NCBI RefSeq assembly: GCF_003010955.1 | Contig: NZ_PGGO01000017.1 | Span: forward strand, 55,327 to 119,326 | DNA: 64,000 nt | Direction: 5' to 3' | From: Phyllobacterium brassicacearum | GTDB lineage: Bacteria > Pseudomonadota > Alphaproteobacteria > Rhizobiales > Rhizobiaceae | Shown: one piece after another, positions 8,727 to 16,148 of the stretch | How positions within the stretch are numbered: position 1 is the first letter of the stretch | Layout: each line of letters begins with the position of its first letter | Position numbers and translations under genes: made by a program | The notes under the pieces: model-generated | What the model was told of the DNA's origin: nothing | What the model saw: the letters and a program-made list of their open reading frames with translations, nothing else | The model's database searches: none

Positions 8727-9029
8727 ATGAAGGATCGTCCGTTCCACATCACTGTAACCATTGAGCCAAAACTCGGGAGATTCCGCTATGTCAGATCTGC
8801 AGATGAGGCACGCCGGATACTATTGCAGGAATGGGGCGAGGTGAGGGGGCCGAAATACTTCGCGGCACTTACGGCCACCAAGAATAGTCTCAACGGAACG
8901 TACCCTCCATCTCACGCCAGGCGGGCATTCATTGCGGCTGCGATCGAGGCTCGAATACTGGCTGATGATGTGATCACTCCAGTCGCTGATCGGCGGCTGA
9001 CGTTCGCGTTTCGGCCCGCCGCCGAATAG
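8727..9029 (+). CDS. DUF982 domain protein
   Basis: A 100-residue protein of a family abundant in rhizobia and often plasmid-borne. The typical pattern is present: an N-terminal strand pair, then SADEARRILLQEWGEVRGPKYF (first helix, about 24-45), then NSLNGTYPPSHARRAFIAAAIEARI near the end. Function is unknown for the family. The ATG has no upstream ribosome site and a promoter-like pair ends 7 bases before it, consistent with leaderless translation. It is not obviously linked to either neighbour. Confidence 0.8.
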   Translation: MKDRPFHITVTIEPKLGRFRYVRSADEARRILLQEWGEVRGPKYFAALTATKNSLNGTYPPSHARRAFIAAAIEARILADDVITPVADRRLTFAFRPAAE

Positions 9030-9352
9030 TGGCGGGAACCCAGAACACTAACAGCCGCAACTACAGATGATGAAATCGGGCTACATGGAACTTGGTGGGA
9101 ACCCGGGGGCGCGTCGGATATATTTCGGGTGAGTACAGAGAGCGAGAAGGTGACAGCTGCACGATTGCATAAGCAAGCACGCATGGACGAGCACCCGCAT
9201 CGCCGAGGTCGGGCCGGGGCCGAAATGAACATGGCTCACCGTATTGGCCGCCCTTCGGCTGCTCTCCGGCGAAAACAACGCCGGACCGCAGGCAGGCTAG
9301 GGTTTTACAAAAGAAGAATTCAACAGTGTCCGCGACACTGTCGACCTATCGA
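9030..9352. other. Non-coding stretch between DUF982 and an SDR gene
   Basis: 323 bases with no supported gene. GC-rich, with two copies of GTGGGAACCC or GGCGGGAACCC (near 9031 and 9095) and the hairpin at 9324-9340 noted separately. No start codon here has a ribosome site leading into a protein-like frame. Confidence 0.5.
9313..9340 (-). terminator. Intrinsic terminator for the SDR gene
   Basis: CAGTGTC (9324-9330), loop CGC, GACACTG (9334-9340): a perfect 7-bp stem. On the minus strand it is followed by a T-rich run (TTGAATTCTTCTTTTG) and starts 13 bases past the SDR stop. Confidence 0.6.
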
Positions 9353-10114
9353 TCACATTTGGGCGGACATTCCGCCATCCACGGTCAACGTCACGCCGTT
9401 GACAAAACTGGCGGCAGGCGAGGCAAGGAAAAGTGCGGCCGGCGCGAGCTCTTCCGGTCGACCCCACCGCTTCAGCGGAATCCGGACGTTGACGAAATCC
9501 TGGACCTTTGGATCATCGGCAAGAGCTTGGTTAGGTTCGGTTACGAACCAGCCGGGCGCTATAGAATTGACGGTCAGGTTATCTGCGCCGAATTCGACTG
9601 CAAGCGACCGGGCCAGCGCTGACAACCCACCTTTTGAAGCCGTGTACGCGGGGTCGGGTGCTCGAGCGATTGACGCTGCGATTGACGTCACAAAAACCAG
9701 TCGGCCCGACCCGGAACGTTGAAGCAGCGGTAGCGCGGCCCGCGCCAGACGATAGGCGGCCGCCAGATTCACATCGACAACAGTCGAAAAATCGGCGGGG
9801 CTCATATCCAACGTGCTACGTCGGTCGCGTATTCCGGCGGCATGAATGAGAATGTCCAGTCCGCCAAGCAGCTCCGCTGACCTTAGCACCAGCGTCTCAG
9901 CTTCGTTTACCAGGTCTGCGGCCACGACTTGAACAATCGACGCCTGGCCTTTCAATACTGTCCGTACTTCATCTAGGGCGTCTGCGTCCCTTCCACTGAT
10001 GACAACGTCTGCTCCCGCAATAGAAAACGCTTTCGCGATCTCAAGCCCCAGGCCACGGCTGCCGCCCGTGACCAGCACGCGCTTTTCTGTGAAATCAAAG
10101 AGGTTTTTGCTCAC
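9353..10114 (-). CDS. SDR family oxidoreductase
   Basis: An NAD(P)-dependent short-chain dehydrogenase of about 253 residues. It shows the Rossmann motif TGGSRGLG (residues 16-23 of the chosen start), HAAG in place of the usual NNAG, catalytic Ser in FVTSIAAS, YTASKGG, and a C-terminal FVNGVTLTVDGG. The nearest recognisable type is gluconate 5-dehydrogenase or 3-oxoacyl-ACP reductase. A GTG start at 10114 with GGAAGGAA 7-8 bases upstream gives a normal N-terminus (SKNLFDFTEKRVLVTGG); an upstream ATG would add 30 unusual residues. It lies beside the dcpA-like gene on the same strand but 327 bases away, so it is probably an independent unit. Confidence 0.85.
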   Translation of the reverse strand: MSKNLFDFTEKRVLVTGGSRGLGLEIAKAFSIAGADVVISGRDADALDEVRTVLKGQASIVQVVAADLVNEAETLVLRSAELLGGLDILIHAAGIRDRRSTLDMSPADFSTVVDVNLAAAYRLARAALPLLQRSGSGRLVFVTSIAASIARAPDPAYTASKGGLSALARSLAVEFGADNLTVNSIAPGWFVTEPNQALADDPKVQDFVNVRIPLKRWGRPEELAPAALFLASPAASFVNGVTLTVDGGMSAQM

Positions 10115-10441
10115 CGGTAATTTCCTTCCATCATCCAGGACCCCACCCGAAAGGTTAGCGGCTAGAGGTGGGCGTATCAATTCTGGTGCCACTCGCAACC
10201 CCATTCGACTCGCCAGATTTGTTGTCAGAAGAGTGAGCCAAACGCCAAACAGTCATCGCGGGGCCTGTCCCGAAGGCGCAGATGGTCAACATCAGCAGTT
10301 CCTCCGCAAGGCTGGAATTTCCTTCTCAAACGCTAGACGACGCGCGCTAGAAAGATGATCATGATGAATCGCATCGAACTCGTTTCTATAGCTGTCGTTC
10401 ACCCAGAAACTGATGCCTGCGACCCGAACGGCCGTCTGTTT
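10115..10441. other. Stretch without a supported gene
   Basis: 327 bases between the SDR start and the dcpA-like stop. A 34-codon frame (ATG 10355 to stop 10459, plus strand) overlaps the end of the dcpA-like gene antisense and has no ribosome site. The region should hold the SDR promoter; none is clear. Confidence 0.4.
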
Positions 10442-12442
10442 CTACCCTATGCCAGATAATGCTTTGACATCGATCAGGCCTTCGTATTCAAACGGGCTAT
10501 CGCAATCGGCGACTTGGCGAGGATGGTCTAATTGCGATGCGGGTACGGGCCTGCCAATCAAGTAGCCTTGGACTTGCTCGCATCCAACCTGTTTGACGCA
10601 TGCGAATTGCTCCTCGGTCTCGATGCCTTCAGCTATCGTCGTCATCCCCAGGCTTCGCCCGACCCCGGTCACCAGTTCCACGATGGCGAAGGCATCTTCG
10701 CGGGTTGTGACGTCGCGGATGAAAGAACGATCGATCTTAATCTTGTCGAAGGGAAAACTCCTGAGGCTGCCGAGTGATGAGTATCCAGTGCCAAAGTCGT
10801 CCATCGCAATCTGGATGCCAACTGCCTTCAGTTGCGTCAAAGTTTCAAGCGTCTGTTCATTCTTGTCCAGCAGCACAGATTCGGTGATTTCCAGCTCAAG
10901 TCGGTTAGGATCGAGGCCACTTTGAGTGAGTATTTTGACGACGCTCTGAATGAGATTTCGGCTGCGGAATTGCACTGGCGATAGATTGACCGCGACTTTA
11001 AGTAACCTTGGCCAACGGGCAGCCTCCATGCAAGCCGTTCTTAGAACCCAATCTCCCAATTCATGGATCAACCCGATATTTTCTGCGACCGGGATGAATT
11101 CGGACGGCGGGACTTGGCCGCGTTTCGGATGAAACCACCGCAGGAGGGCTTCGTAGCCACATATTTCGCGTGTAATCGTGTTCACTTGCGGTTGATAGAA
11201 TATTTCCAGCTCACCATTCCGCAACGCCTGCTTAAGATCAGCTTCGAACGACTTCTTCTCGGTCAATCTTGTTTGCATCTGGGATTGGAAGACACACGCG
11301 TGCCCGGAGCCGAAAGACTTTGCTTCGTAGAGCGCGAGGTCCGCGTGTTTGAACAGTTCATCGGCGTCGAGTTCCTCGTTCGATATGGCAACGCCGACGC
11401 AAGTACCAATTTTAATCTCACGCTCACTAACATGATAAGGAAAACTGATCTCATCCAATACGTCACGGGCAAAATCAAAAGCCTGCTTCTCAGTCAGACC
11501 CTCCGTTAGGATGGCGAATTCATCGCCGCCCAACCTACAGACGAGGTCACCTTCGCGACTGAGCTTTGTGAGGCGGCTCGCGACAGCTTGGAGAAGACCA
11601 TCACCAACGTCATGACCCAGCGTATCGTTCACATCTTTGAATCCATCGAGATCGAGGAGAAAGATCACAGCGGTTGGTCCACCCGCTATCGCTGTTTTCA
11701 ACCGCGCTTCCAGATCCTGGCGAAACAAAATACGATTGGGAAGCCCGGTGAGAGCGTCATGGTGGGCAACATGTTTTAGCCGATAGTTCTGGGACTTCAA
11801 TTCCCCTGACGCCTCGCGAAGATTATCCGTCAAGTCCTTCATCTTGCGGTGAGCACCGTCCAGGAGGCTGTTGTGACGTAGGAGCAGAACAACGAGTACC
11901 ACCCCGCAGAGAATCAGCCCGCCTGCAAGCCCGGTATAGATCAGATGGAGCTGTCGTAATTCTGCCTGAGCAGCGTCTATCAAGCCCACATCGAACTCAA
12001 CCGCAGTGGATGCAAGCGCAGTCATGGACGCATCCAAGGCAGCCATCGATTGCAATGTCGTCTTGAGACCTTCAGAATCGAGGGCGTCGAGCCGCTGATC
12101 AAGCATCTCGAGAACATTCGTAAGCTTTACAAGCAGCTCGTGTCGCTGATGGTCTTGCTCGACAAAGGCATGGAGATTGCCCTGTTTCAGAAGCTCCACT
12201 CGGCCAATCATAATATCAAGGCGGAGGCGGACCTCATCGCGATCAACATCATTCATACCCAGAGCATAGGCAGCCAAGCGATGTTCGAGTCTCATATATT
12301 CAGAGAGCGTCTGACCAACGGCCCAGGAGTCGTTATAGCGGGCAAACTTCTGCAGCGCCGTTTGCCGCTCGGCAATGACATAGGCGATATAGGCCGTCGC
12401 CACGACGAAACAACAGATAATGATCCCGAGAAACCGTTTCAA
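10442..12442 (-). CDS. dcpA: Membrane GGDEF-EAL protein, DcpA-like dual diguanylate cyclase/phosphodiesterase
   Basis: Makes and degrades c-di-GMP. 666 residues: a membrane helix at 3-21, a periplasmic helical domain to about 168, a second helix at about 170-190, GGDEF (about 220-385) and EAL (about 400-645). The cyclase motif RLGGDEF is intact with an RxxD inhibitory site (REGD) five residues before it. The EAL set is intact: YEALLRW, NLSP, ELEITES, MDDFGTGYSSL, KIDRSF, AEGIETEEQ, QGY. The start is TTG directly after the upstream pruR-like stop (9 bases), implying translational coupling. In Agrobacterium tumefaciens DcpA is controlled by periplasmic PruR bound to pterins, and the gene order here is the same. 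The name is inferred from architecture and neighbour. Confidence 0.8.
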   Translation of the reverse strand: MKRFLGIIICCFVVATAYIAYVIAERQTALQKFARYNDSWAVGQTLSEYMRLEHRLAAYALGMNDVDRDEVRLRLDIMIGRVELLKQGNLHAFVEQDHQRHELLVKLTNVLEMLDQRLDALDSEGLKTTLQSMAALDASMTALASTAVEFDVGLIDAAQAELRQLHLIYTGLAGGLILCGVVLVVLLLRHNSLLDGAHRKMKDLTDNLREASGELKSQNYRLKHVAHHDALTGLPNRILFRQDLEARLKTAIAGGPTAVIFLLDLDGFKDVNDTLGHDVGDGLLQAVASRLTKLSREGDLVCRLGGDEFAILTEGLTEKQAFDFARDVLDEISFPYHVSEREIKIGTCVGVAISNEELDADELFKHADLALYEAKSFGSGHACVFQSQMQTRLTEKKSFEADLKQALRNGELEIFYQPQVNTITREICGYEALLRWFHPKRGQVPPSEFIPVAENIGLIHELGDWVLRTACMEAARWPRLLKVAVNLSPVQFRSRNLIQSVVKILTQSGLDPNRLELEITESVLLDKNEQTLETLTQLKAVGIQIAMDDFGTGYSSLGSLRSFPFDKIKIDRSFIRDVTTREDAFAIVELVTGVGRSLGMTTIAEGIETEEQFACVKQVGCEQVQGYLIGRPVPASQLDHPRQVADCDSPFEYEGLIDVKALSGIG

Positions 12443-12451
12443 ACTGTGTCT

Positions 12452-12958
12452 CTACTCGATTATTAGTTTGGCTACCTGCCACGCGGATCGTGTGTAATAG
12501 GTCTGGCTTTGCAGCTGCGGATCGCTGTCGTAAGGATAGACGATAAACAATGGCCCTTTATCGCGGACGGGCATGTATGTCCCATCGCGCTTCAGGGCGA
12601 GCACGACCTTAAATTTCTTGAAGTCATCCAGGGGAATGGTGGTCACGTAATCGTTCAGCGCAACTGCCGTCACCTTCGTTCCTGTGGCCCCCACCAGTTC
12701 CATAAGTTTATCAAGAGGTACGCCCTCGAAGCGTACGCGGCTGTCGTACCACGGAGTTGCAGTTTCGACGGTTTGCAAGCCGATGTCTTCGAGCATCGCA
12801 CGGTCGAATTCTGCCGCGGACCCATTGTTCGTGTTTTCAATTTTTCCGGATACAATCAGAATTGCCTTACCTTCCGGCTTAGCAAGTGACCCGGCAGATG
12901 CGTTTGAAATCGTGGCGATCGACAACGCCAGGTAAATAAAAAGGCGGATTAAACTCAT
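12452..12958 (-). CDS. pruR: Exported molybdopterin-fold protein, PruR-like pterin-binding partner of DcpA
   Basis: 168 residues with a signal peptide (about 1-22, cut after ASAG). The mature part is a stand-alone SUOX/oxidoreductase molybdopterin-binding fold: LIVSGKIENT, FDRAMLEDIGL, WYDSRVRFEGVPLDKLM, LNDYVTTIPLDDF, RDKGPLFIVYPYDSD. The conserved Cys ligand of true molybdoenzymes is not seen, so catalysis is unlikely. In Agrobacterium the periplasmic PruR binds pterins and switches the DcpA enzyme encoded next to it; this gene sits 9 bases upstream of a DcpA-like gene. GGAG lies 7 bases before the ATG. Fold recognition is firm; the specific PruR assignment rests on synteny. Confidence 0.75.
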   Translation of the reverse strand: MSLIRLFIYLALSIATISNASAGSLAKPEGKAILIVSGKIENTNNGSAAEFDRAMLEDIGLQTVETATPWYDSRVRFEGVPLDKLMELVGATGTKVTAVALNDYVTTIPLDDFKKFKVVLALKRDGTYMPVRDKGPLFIVYPYDSDPQLQSQTYYTRSAWQVAKLIIE

Positions 12959-13343
12959 TCCATTTCTCCATGATGAATTAGGTTAATAGAGCAAATGAGC
13001 TAAATCAGCATCAAAAATAAAAGGCTCGGAACTATCCCCAGTACGATTCTCCCTTGCGAGGGTTTTGGGTAAATGCGTCGCAAGCTTGGTGGTGTTAGCG
13101 ACCGCGACTATCTCGCTAAAATGCGTCGTCTTCATCCCGTCACTCGAACCTGAAGCTGAATGGCCCGCCGCTGACCGGAAGTATCTTCGATTCAAACTCG
13201 AAATCCTCCAGTTTGGCGCTGAGCAGAAAGACTCCGCCTGGCGACGCATATGGGCTAAAAATGGGTATTAGGGACTCTTTGAGCGGGACAATTCATCATT
13301 CAATTCAATTCGTCTCGGGTTCCGCCCTCATTCGGCAAAAAGG

Positions 13344-13359
13344 GTTAATTTGCGTTAAC
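13344..13359. repeat. Inverted repeat GTTAA-N6-TTAAC
   Basis: GTTAATTTGCGTTAAC: 5-bp arms around TTTGCG. It resembles a parS-like or operator element but the central GC is displaced by one base from the repABC parS consensus. Confidence 0.4.
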
Positions 13360-13411
13360 TATAAACCTCTTGACGCGACTCGGTTCTTTCCGCAAGTTAG
13401 TTACGGTTTCT

Positions 13412-13498
13412 AGGGGTATCGAGTGAAATAAGCGTTACACGGATTGTGCGGTGTTAGTGCCGCAATGCGGCGTTAAATTGCTGTCCAGCGTTACCCCT
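13412..13498. repeat. Phased GCGTTA-type direct repeats bracketed by AGGGGTA/TACCCCT
   Basis: Four related heptamers start at 13432 (GCGTTAC), 13451 (GTGTTAG), 13470 (GCGTTAA) and 13488 (GCGTTAC), spaced 19, 19 and 18 bases. They lie between inverted arms AGGGGTA (13412-13418) and TACCCCT (13492-13498). Within them TGCGG and CCGCA form a short inverted repeat. Another GCGTTAAC lies at 13352 and a GCGTTAA in the repB-repC gap. Likely RepA/RepB operator or partition sites. Confidence 0.5.
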
Positions 13499-13581
13499 TT
13501 GGTTTTTCTATCGAATCGGCGCATTGTTTCCTTGCGCTGGCAGAATTTGACTTGACAGGCGTACGGGATCAACACGTGACG

Positions 13582-14871
13582 ATGATGAATGCTGTACAGA
13601 CAAATCAACAGGAGAGTGTGCAGTTGCCGGGCAGCCCATCCCTGTCTGTTGCCATGTCGGCTGACCGGGCGATAGCGGCAGATGCGGAGATGCTGTCGGG
13701 GCAATTGCAGGCGATGCGCAACCGCTTGTTTCCTCCAACTGCGCAGAAAACCCTTCGGAAATTCACCAGCGGTGAAGCAGCGAAGCTGATCGGTGTCTCC
13801 GACGGCTACCTAAGGCAGTTATCGATCGCAGGTGAAGGCCCCCAACCGGAAACCGGCAGCGGAGGGCGTCGGCTCTATTCGCTCGCCGAGATCAATGCGT
13901 TGCGCCGCCATTTGGCTGAAGCCGGCGGTGCAAAGGCGAAAATCTATCTGCCGCATCGCGACCCTACCGCCAATGAACATATGCAGGTCATCGCGGTTAC
14001 CAATTTCAAAGGCGGATCAGGCAAAACCACCACCAGTGCGCATCTGGCGCAGCATTTGGCTATGGCGGGCTTCCGCGTCCTTGCGGTCGATCTTGATCCA
14101 CAAGCGTCGATGTCGGCATTGTTCGGTTATCAGCCTGAACTGGACCTGACGGGGAACGATACGTTGTATGGCGCGATCCGTTACGATGGCGAGCGCCGTC
14201 CGCTACGTGATATCATCTGTAAGACCTATTTCGATGGACTTGATCTCATTCCAGGCAATCTGGAATTGCAGGAGTTCGAGCACACGACGCCGCAAATGCT
14301 GGCCGACCGTCAACACGGCGCGCAGCCAAGTGTCGAGCAGCAACTGTTTTTCGCACGTGTTCAGGCAGCATTGGATACGGTAGCGGATGATTATGATGTC
14401 GTTGTCATCGATTGTCCGCCACAGCTCGGATTCCTGACGCTGTCAGCGCTCTGCGCAGCAACATCGGTCCTTGTGACGGTTCATCCGCAAATGCTCGACG
14501 TTGCATCGATGAGTCAATTCCTGTTCATGACGGCAGACCTGCTGGCGGTCGTGCGGGAAGCGGGCGGCGAGCTCAATTTCGATTTCATGCGCTATCTGAT
14601 CACCCGATTCGAACCCAACGACGCACCGCAGCAGCAAATTGCAGGATTCCTGCGTTCCTTGTTTGGTGACCGCGTTCTCACGTCCTCAGTCGTCAAGTCG
14701 ACAGCTTTTTCCGATGCCGGCCTGACCAAGCAAACCCTCTACGAGGTATCCCGCGACAGCTTTACCCGAGCTACCTACGACCGGGCAATCGAATCGCTAA
14801 GTTCAGTCAATTCCGAGATCGAGAGCCTGATTTTCAAGGCCTGGAACAGGCCGGCGGCGAGGGTGTCATGA
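13582..14871 (+). CDS. repA: Plasmid partition protein RepA (ParA-family ATPase, repABC)
   Basis: ATPase that moves replicon copies apart and, with RepB, represses the repABC operon. The typical RepA N-terminal region RNRLFPPTAQKTLRKFTSGEAAKLIG with a MerR-like helix-turn-helix precedes the deviant Walker A KGGSGKTTTSAHLAQHLA. These are followed by DLDPQASMSALFGY, VVIDCPPQLG, and the C-terminal Walker-type SYRTF-like region ending in TRATYDRAIESLSSVN. The start is uncertain: ATG 13582 and 13585 are chosen; ATG 13654 would give the more usual length near 405 residues, and TTG 13624 has AGGAG 9 bases upstream. Its stop overlaps the repB ATG (ATGA), so the two are translationally coupled. Confidence 0.95.
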   Translation: MMNAVQTNQQESVQLPGSPSLSVAMSADRAIAADAEMLSGQLQAMRNRLFPPTAQKTLRKFTSGEAAKLIGVSDGYLRQLSIAGEGPQPETGSGGRRLYSLAEINALRRHLAEAGGAKAKIYLPHRDPTANEHMQVIAVTNFKGGSGKTTTSAHLAQHLAMAGFRVLAVDLDPQASMSALFGYQPELDLTGNDTLYGAIRYDGERRPLRDIICKTYFDGLDLIPGNLELQEFEHTTPQMLADRQHGAQPSVEQQLFFARVQAALDTVADDYDVVVIDCPPQLGFLTLSALCAATSVLVTVHPQMLDVASMSQFLFMTADLLAVVREAGGELNFDFMRYLITRFEPNDAPQQQIAGFLRSLFGDRVLTSSVVKSTAFSDAGLTKQTLYEVSRDSFTRATYDRAIESLSSVNSEIESLIFKAWNRPAARVS

Positions 14872-15944
14872 TGGCAGACAAGAACCGCAGGGATCAACTA
14901 AGGGCATTGTTCGGAACGGTGGAGACCATTCCAACACCCGAACACAATCCTATGGAGCCTGATGCGACAGCTCAGCACAGCGCCTCGGTTGAGCCGTTAA
15001 AGCCGAGAGCGGCTTCCGGCGCCGTCAAGGCCATGGGCCTGTCGCTCAGTGGTATATCCCGGGAAATCGAAGATGCTCGGCGGCTGAAGGAGAGTTTCGA
15101 GGGCTCTGAACGGGTCGTCGAGCTCGATCCGGCTCTGGTCGAAAGCTCCTTCATCGAGGACAGGCTCAGCTACGAATCTGGCCTTGACGAGAGTTTCGAG
15201 GAGTTGGTTGAAAGCATCAGGTTGAACGGGCAGCAGGTACCGATCCTCGTTCGGCCACATCCTGACAAGCAAGGGTCGTATCAGACCGCTTACGGTCACC
15301 GCCGCCTGCGTGCCGCTGCCCGAGTAGGCAAATCCGTGCAGGCGATTGTTCGCGATCTGACCGATATGCAGTTGGTGCTGGCGCAGGGCAAGGAAAACAC
15401 TGAGCGGCGTGATCTTTCTTTCATCGAGCGTGCCTTCTTTGCCCGCAATCTCGTTGAGCGTGGCTTCGAGCGAGGTCTCGTACAGGACGCGTTGTCACTC
15501 GACAAAGCGGAAATGTCACGGTTTCTCCAGGTGGCCAGTGCAGTTCCAGCGCCGATCGTGCGAGCCATTGGCCCGGCGCCAAAAATCGGTCGTCCGCGTT
15601 GGGTGAGGCTGGCGGAATTGCTCAAGTCAGAGAGTGCACGTCAAGCCGCGTCAGACGAGGTCAGGCTTGATGCTTTCAAGGCTGCCGACAGCAATGCCCG
15701 TTTCAACCGGATTTTTGAAAGCCTGTTGAAACAGGAACCTGTGGCCGTACCGGCGCAGCAAGCGTCGAGAACTCTTGTTCAGGAAGAGAGAGACGTCAAA
15801 GCCTCTGCTGTCGCGCGATTGCGTGCGGATAAGGGAAGACCCGTTCTCACCTTCACCGAGTATGCCCCGAGCGGATTTGCCGAATTTGTGGCGTCTGAGC
15901 TCGATCAGCTCTTGAGTCGTTTTGAGAAGCAAAAGCAGAGCTGA
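14868..15944 (+). CDS. repB: Plasmid partition protein RepB (ParB family)
   Basis: Centromere-binding protein of the repABC partition system. 358 residues. The ParB nuclease-like domain is visible as RLNGQQVPILVRPHPDKQGSY... with YGHRRLRAA and GKENTERRDLSFIERAFFARNL. A helix-turn-helix follows (GLVQDALSLDKAEMSRFL), then the RepB C-terminal domain with IGRPRWVRLAELL. It begins four bases inside repA. RepB binds parS, recruits RepA and usually strengthens RepA autorepression. No unusual residues were seen. Confidence 0.95.
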   Translation: MMADKNRRDQLRALFGTVETIPTPEHNPMEPDATAQHSASVEPLKPRAASGAVKAMGLSLSGISREIEDARRLKESFEGSERVVELDPALVESSFIEDRLSYESGLDESFEELVESIRLNGQQVPILVRPHPDKQGSYQTAYGHRRLRAAARVGKSVQAIVRDLTDMQLVLAQGKENTERRDLSFIERAFFARNLVERGFERGLVQDALSLDKAEMSRFLQVASAVPAPIVRAIGPAPKIGRPRWVRLAELLKSESARQAASDEVRLDAFKAADSNARFNRIFESLLKQEPVAVPAQQASRTLVQEERDVKASAVARLRADKGRPVLTFTEYAPSGFAEFVASELDQLLSRFEKQKQS

Positions 15945-16009
15945 CGTCAGACTTTTGAGTTTTGTGTAAGCGTTAAACCAAGCGAGAAGAGAAAAGGAAC
16001 GACGGCAAG

Positions 16010-16061
16010 AAAAAAGGCCCCCAGAACGTCACCGCCCCGGAAGCCCTCTTCAATGTAGCAA
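16010..16061 (-). ncRNA. Counter-transcribed RNA (ctRNA/incA) between repB and repC
   Basis: repABC replicons carry a small antisense RNA here that limits repC expression. On the minus strand a TTGACA -35 box (16094-16089) with the -10 about 17 bases on predicts a start near 16061. Arms GGCUUCC and GGGGGCC (16045-16039 and 16022-16016, two G-U pairs, 16-base loop) form a hairpin followed by six U residues (16015-16010), a good terminator. Predicted length is about 50 nt, the usual size. The 5' end and the -10 box are approximate. Confidence 0.75.
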
Positions 16062-16127
16062 TTCGAGAGAATCACTTCCGCTCAGACTTGTCAAGCGTCG
16101 GCGCGTTCCGGCAACAGCTTTTGCTTG

Positions 16128-16140
16128 CCTCAATTTGAGG
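16128..16140 (+). promoter_or_regulatory. Hairpin covering the repC ribosome site (S-element-like)
   Basis: CCTCAATTTGAGG is a perfect inverted repeat whose right arm is the GAGG Shine-Dalgarno of repC (ATG at 16149). Folding would hide the site. In known repABC systems ctRNA binding favours such a closed leader structure. Confidence 0.6.
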
Positions 16141-16148
16141 AAGTGAAC

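Larger units (their letters stand above)
12959..13581. other. Control region upstream of repA
   Basis: About 620 bases without a supported gene between the divergent pruR and repA genes. The left part is AT-rich near 12960-13020 and 13290-13310. The right part holds the repeats listed separately (13344-13359 and 13412-13498). Short frames here (for example 13065-13271) lack ribosome sites and family resemblance. No perfect copy of the repABC centromere pattern GTTNNNNGCNNNNAAC was found by eye. Confidence 0.6.

Noticed and set aside
9030..9110. GGAAC motifs as EcfG-type (general stress) promoters
   Set aside because: No GTT-type -10 element at 16-17 bases from either GGAAC.
9353..10114. The SDR next to dcpA as PruA (pteridine reductase)
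   Set aside because: It has the ordinary TGGSRGLG motif and a sugar/fatty-acid-type SDR core rather than recognisable pteridine reductase features, and it is a separate transcription unit.
13065..13271. Short plus-strand frame between pruR and repA
   Set aside because: No ribosome site, no recognisable family, and it lies in replicon control DNA.
13344..13359. Call of GTTAATTTGCGTTAAC as a canonical repABC parS
   Set aside because: The central GC is one base off the GTTNNNNGCNNNNAAC pattern, so it is listed only as an inverted repeat.
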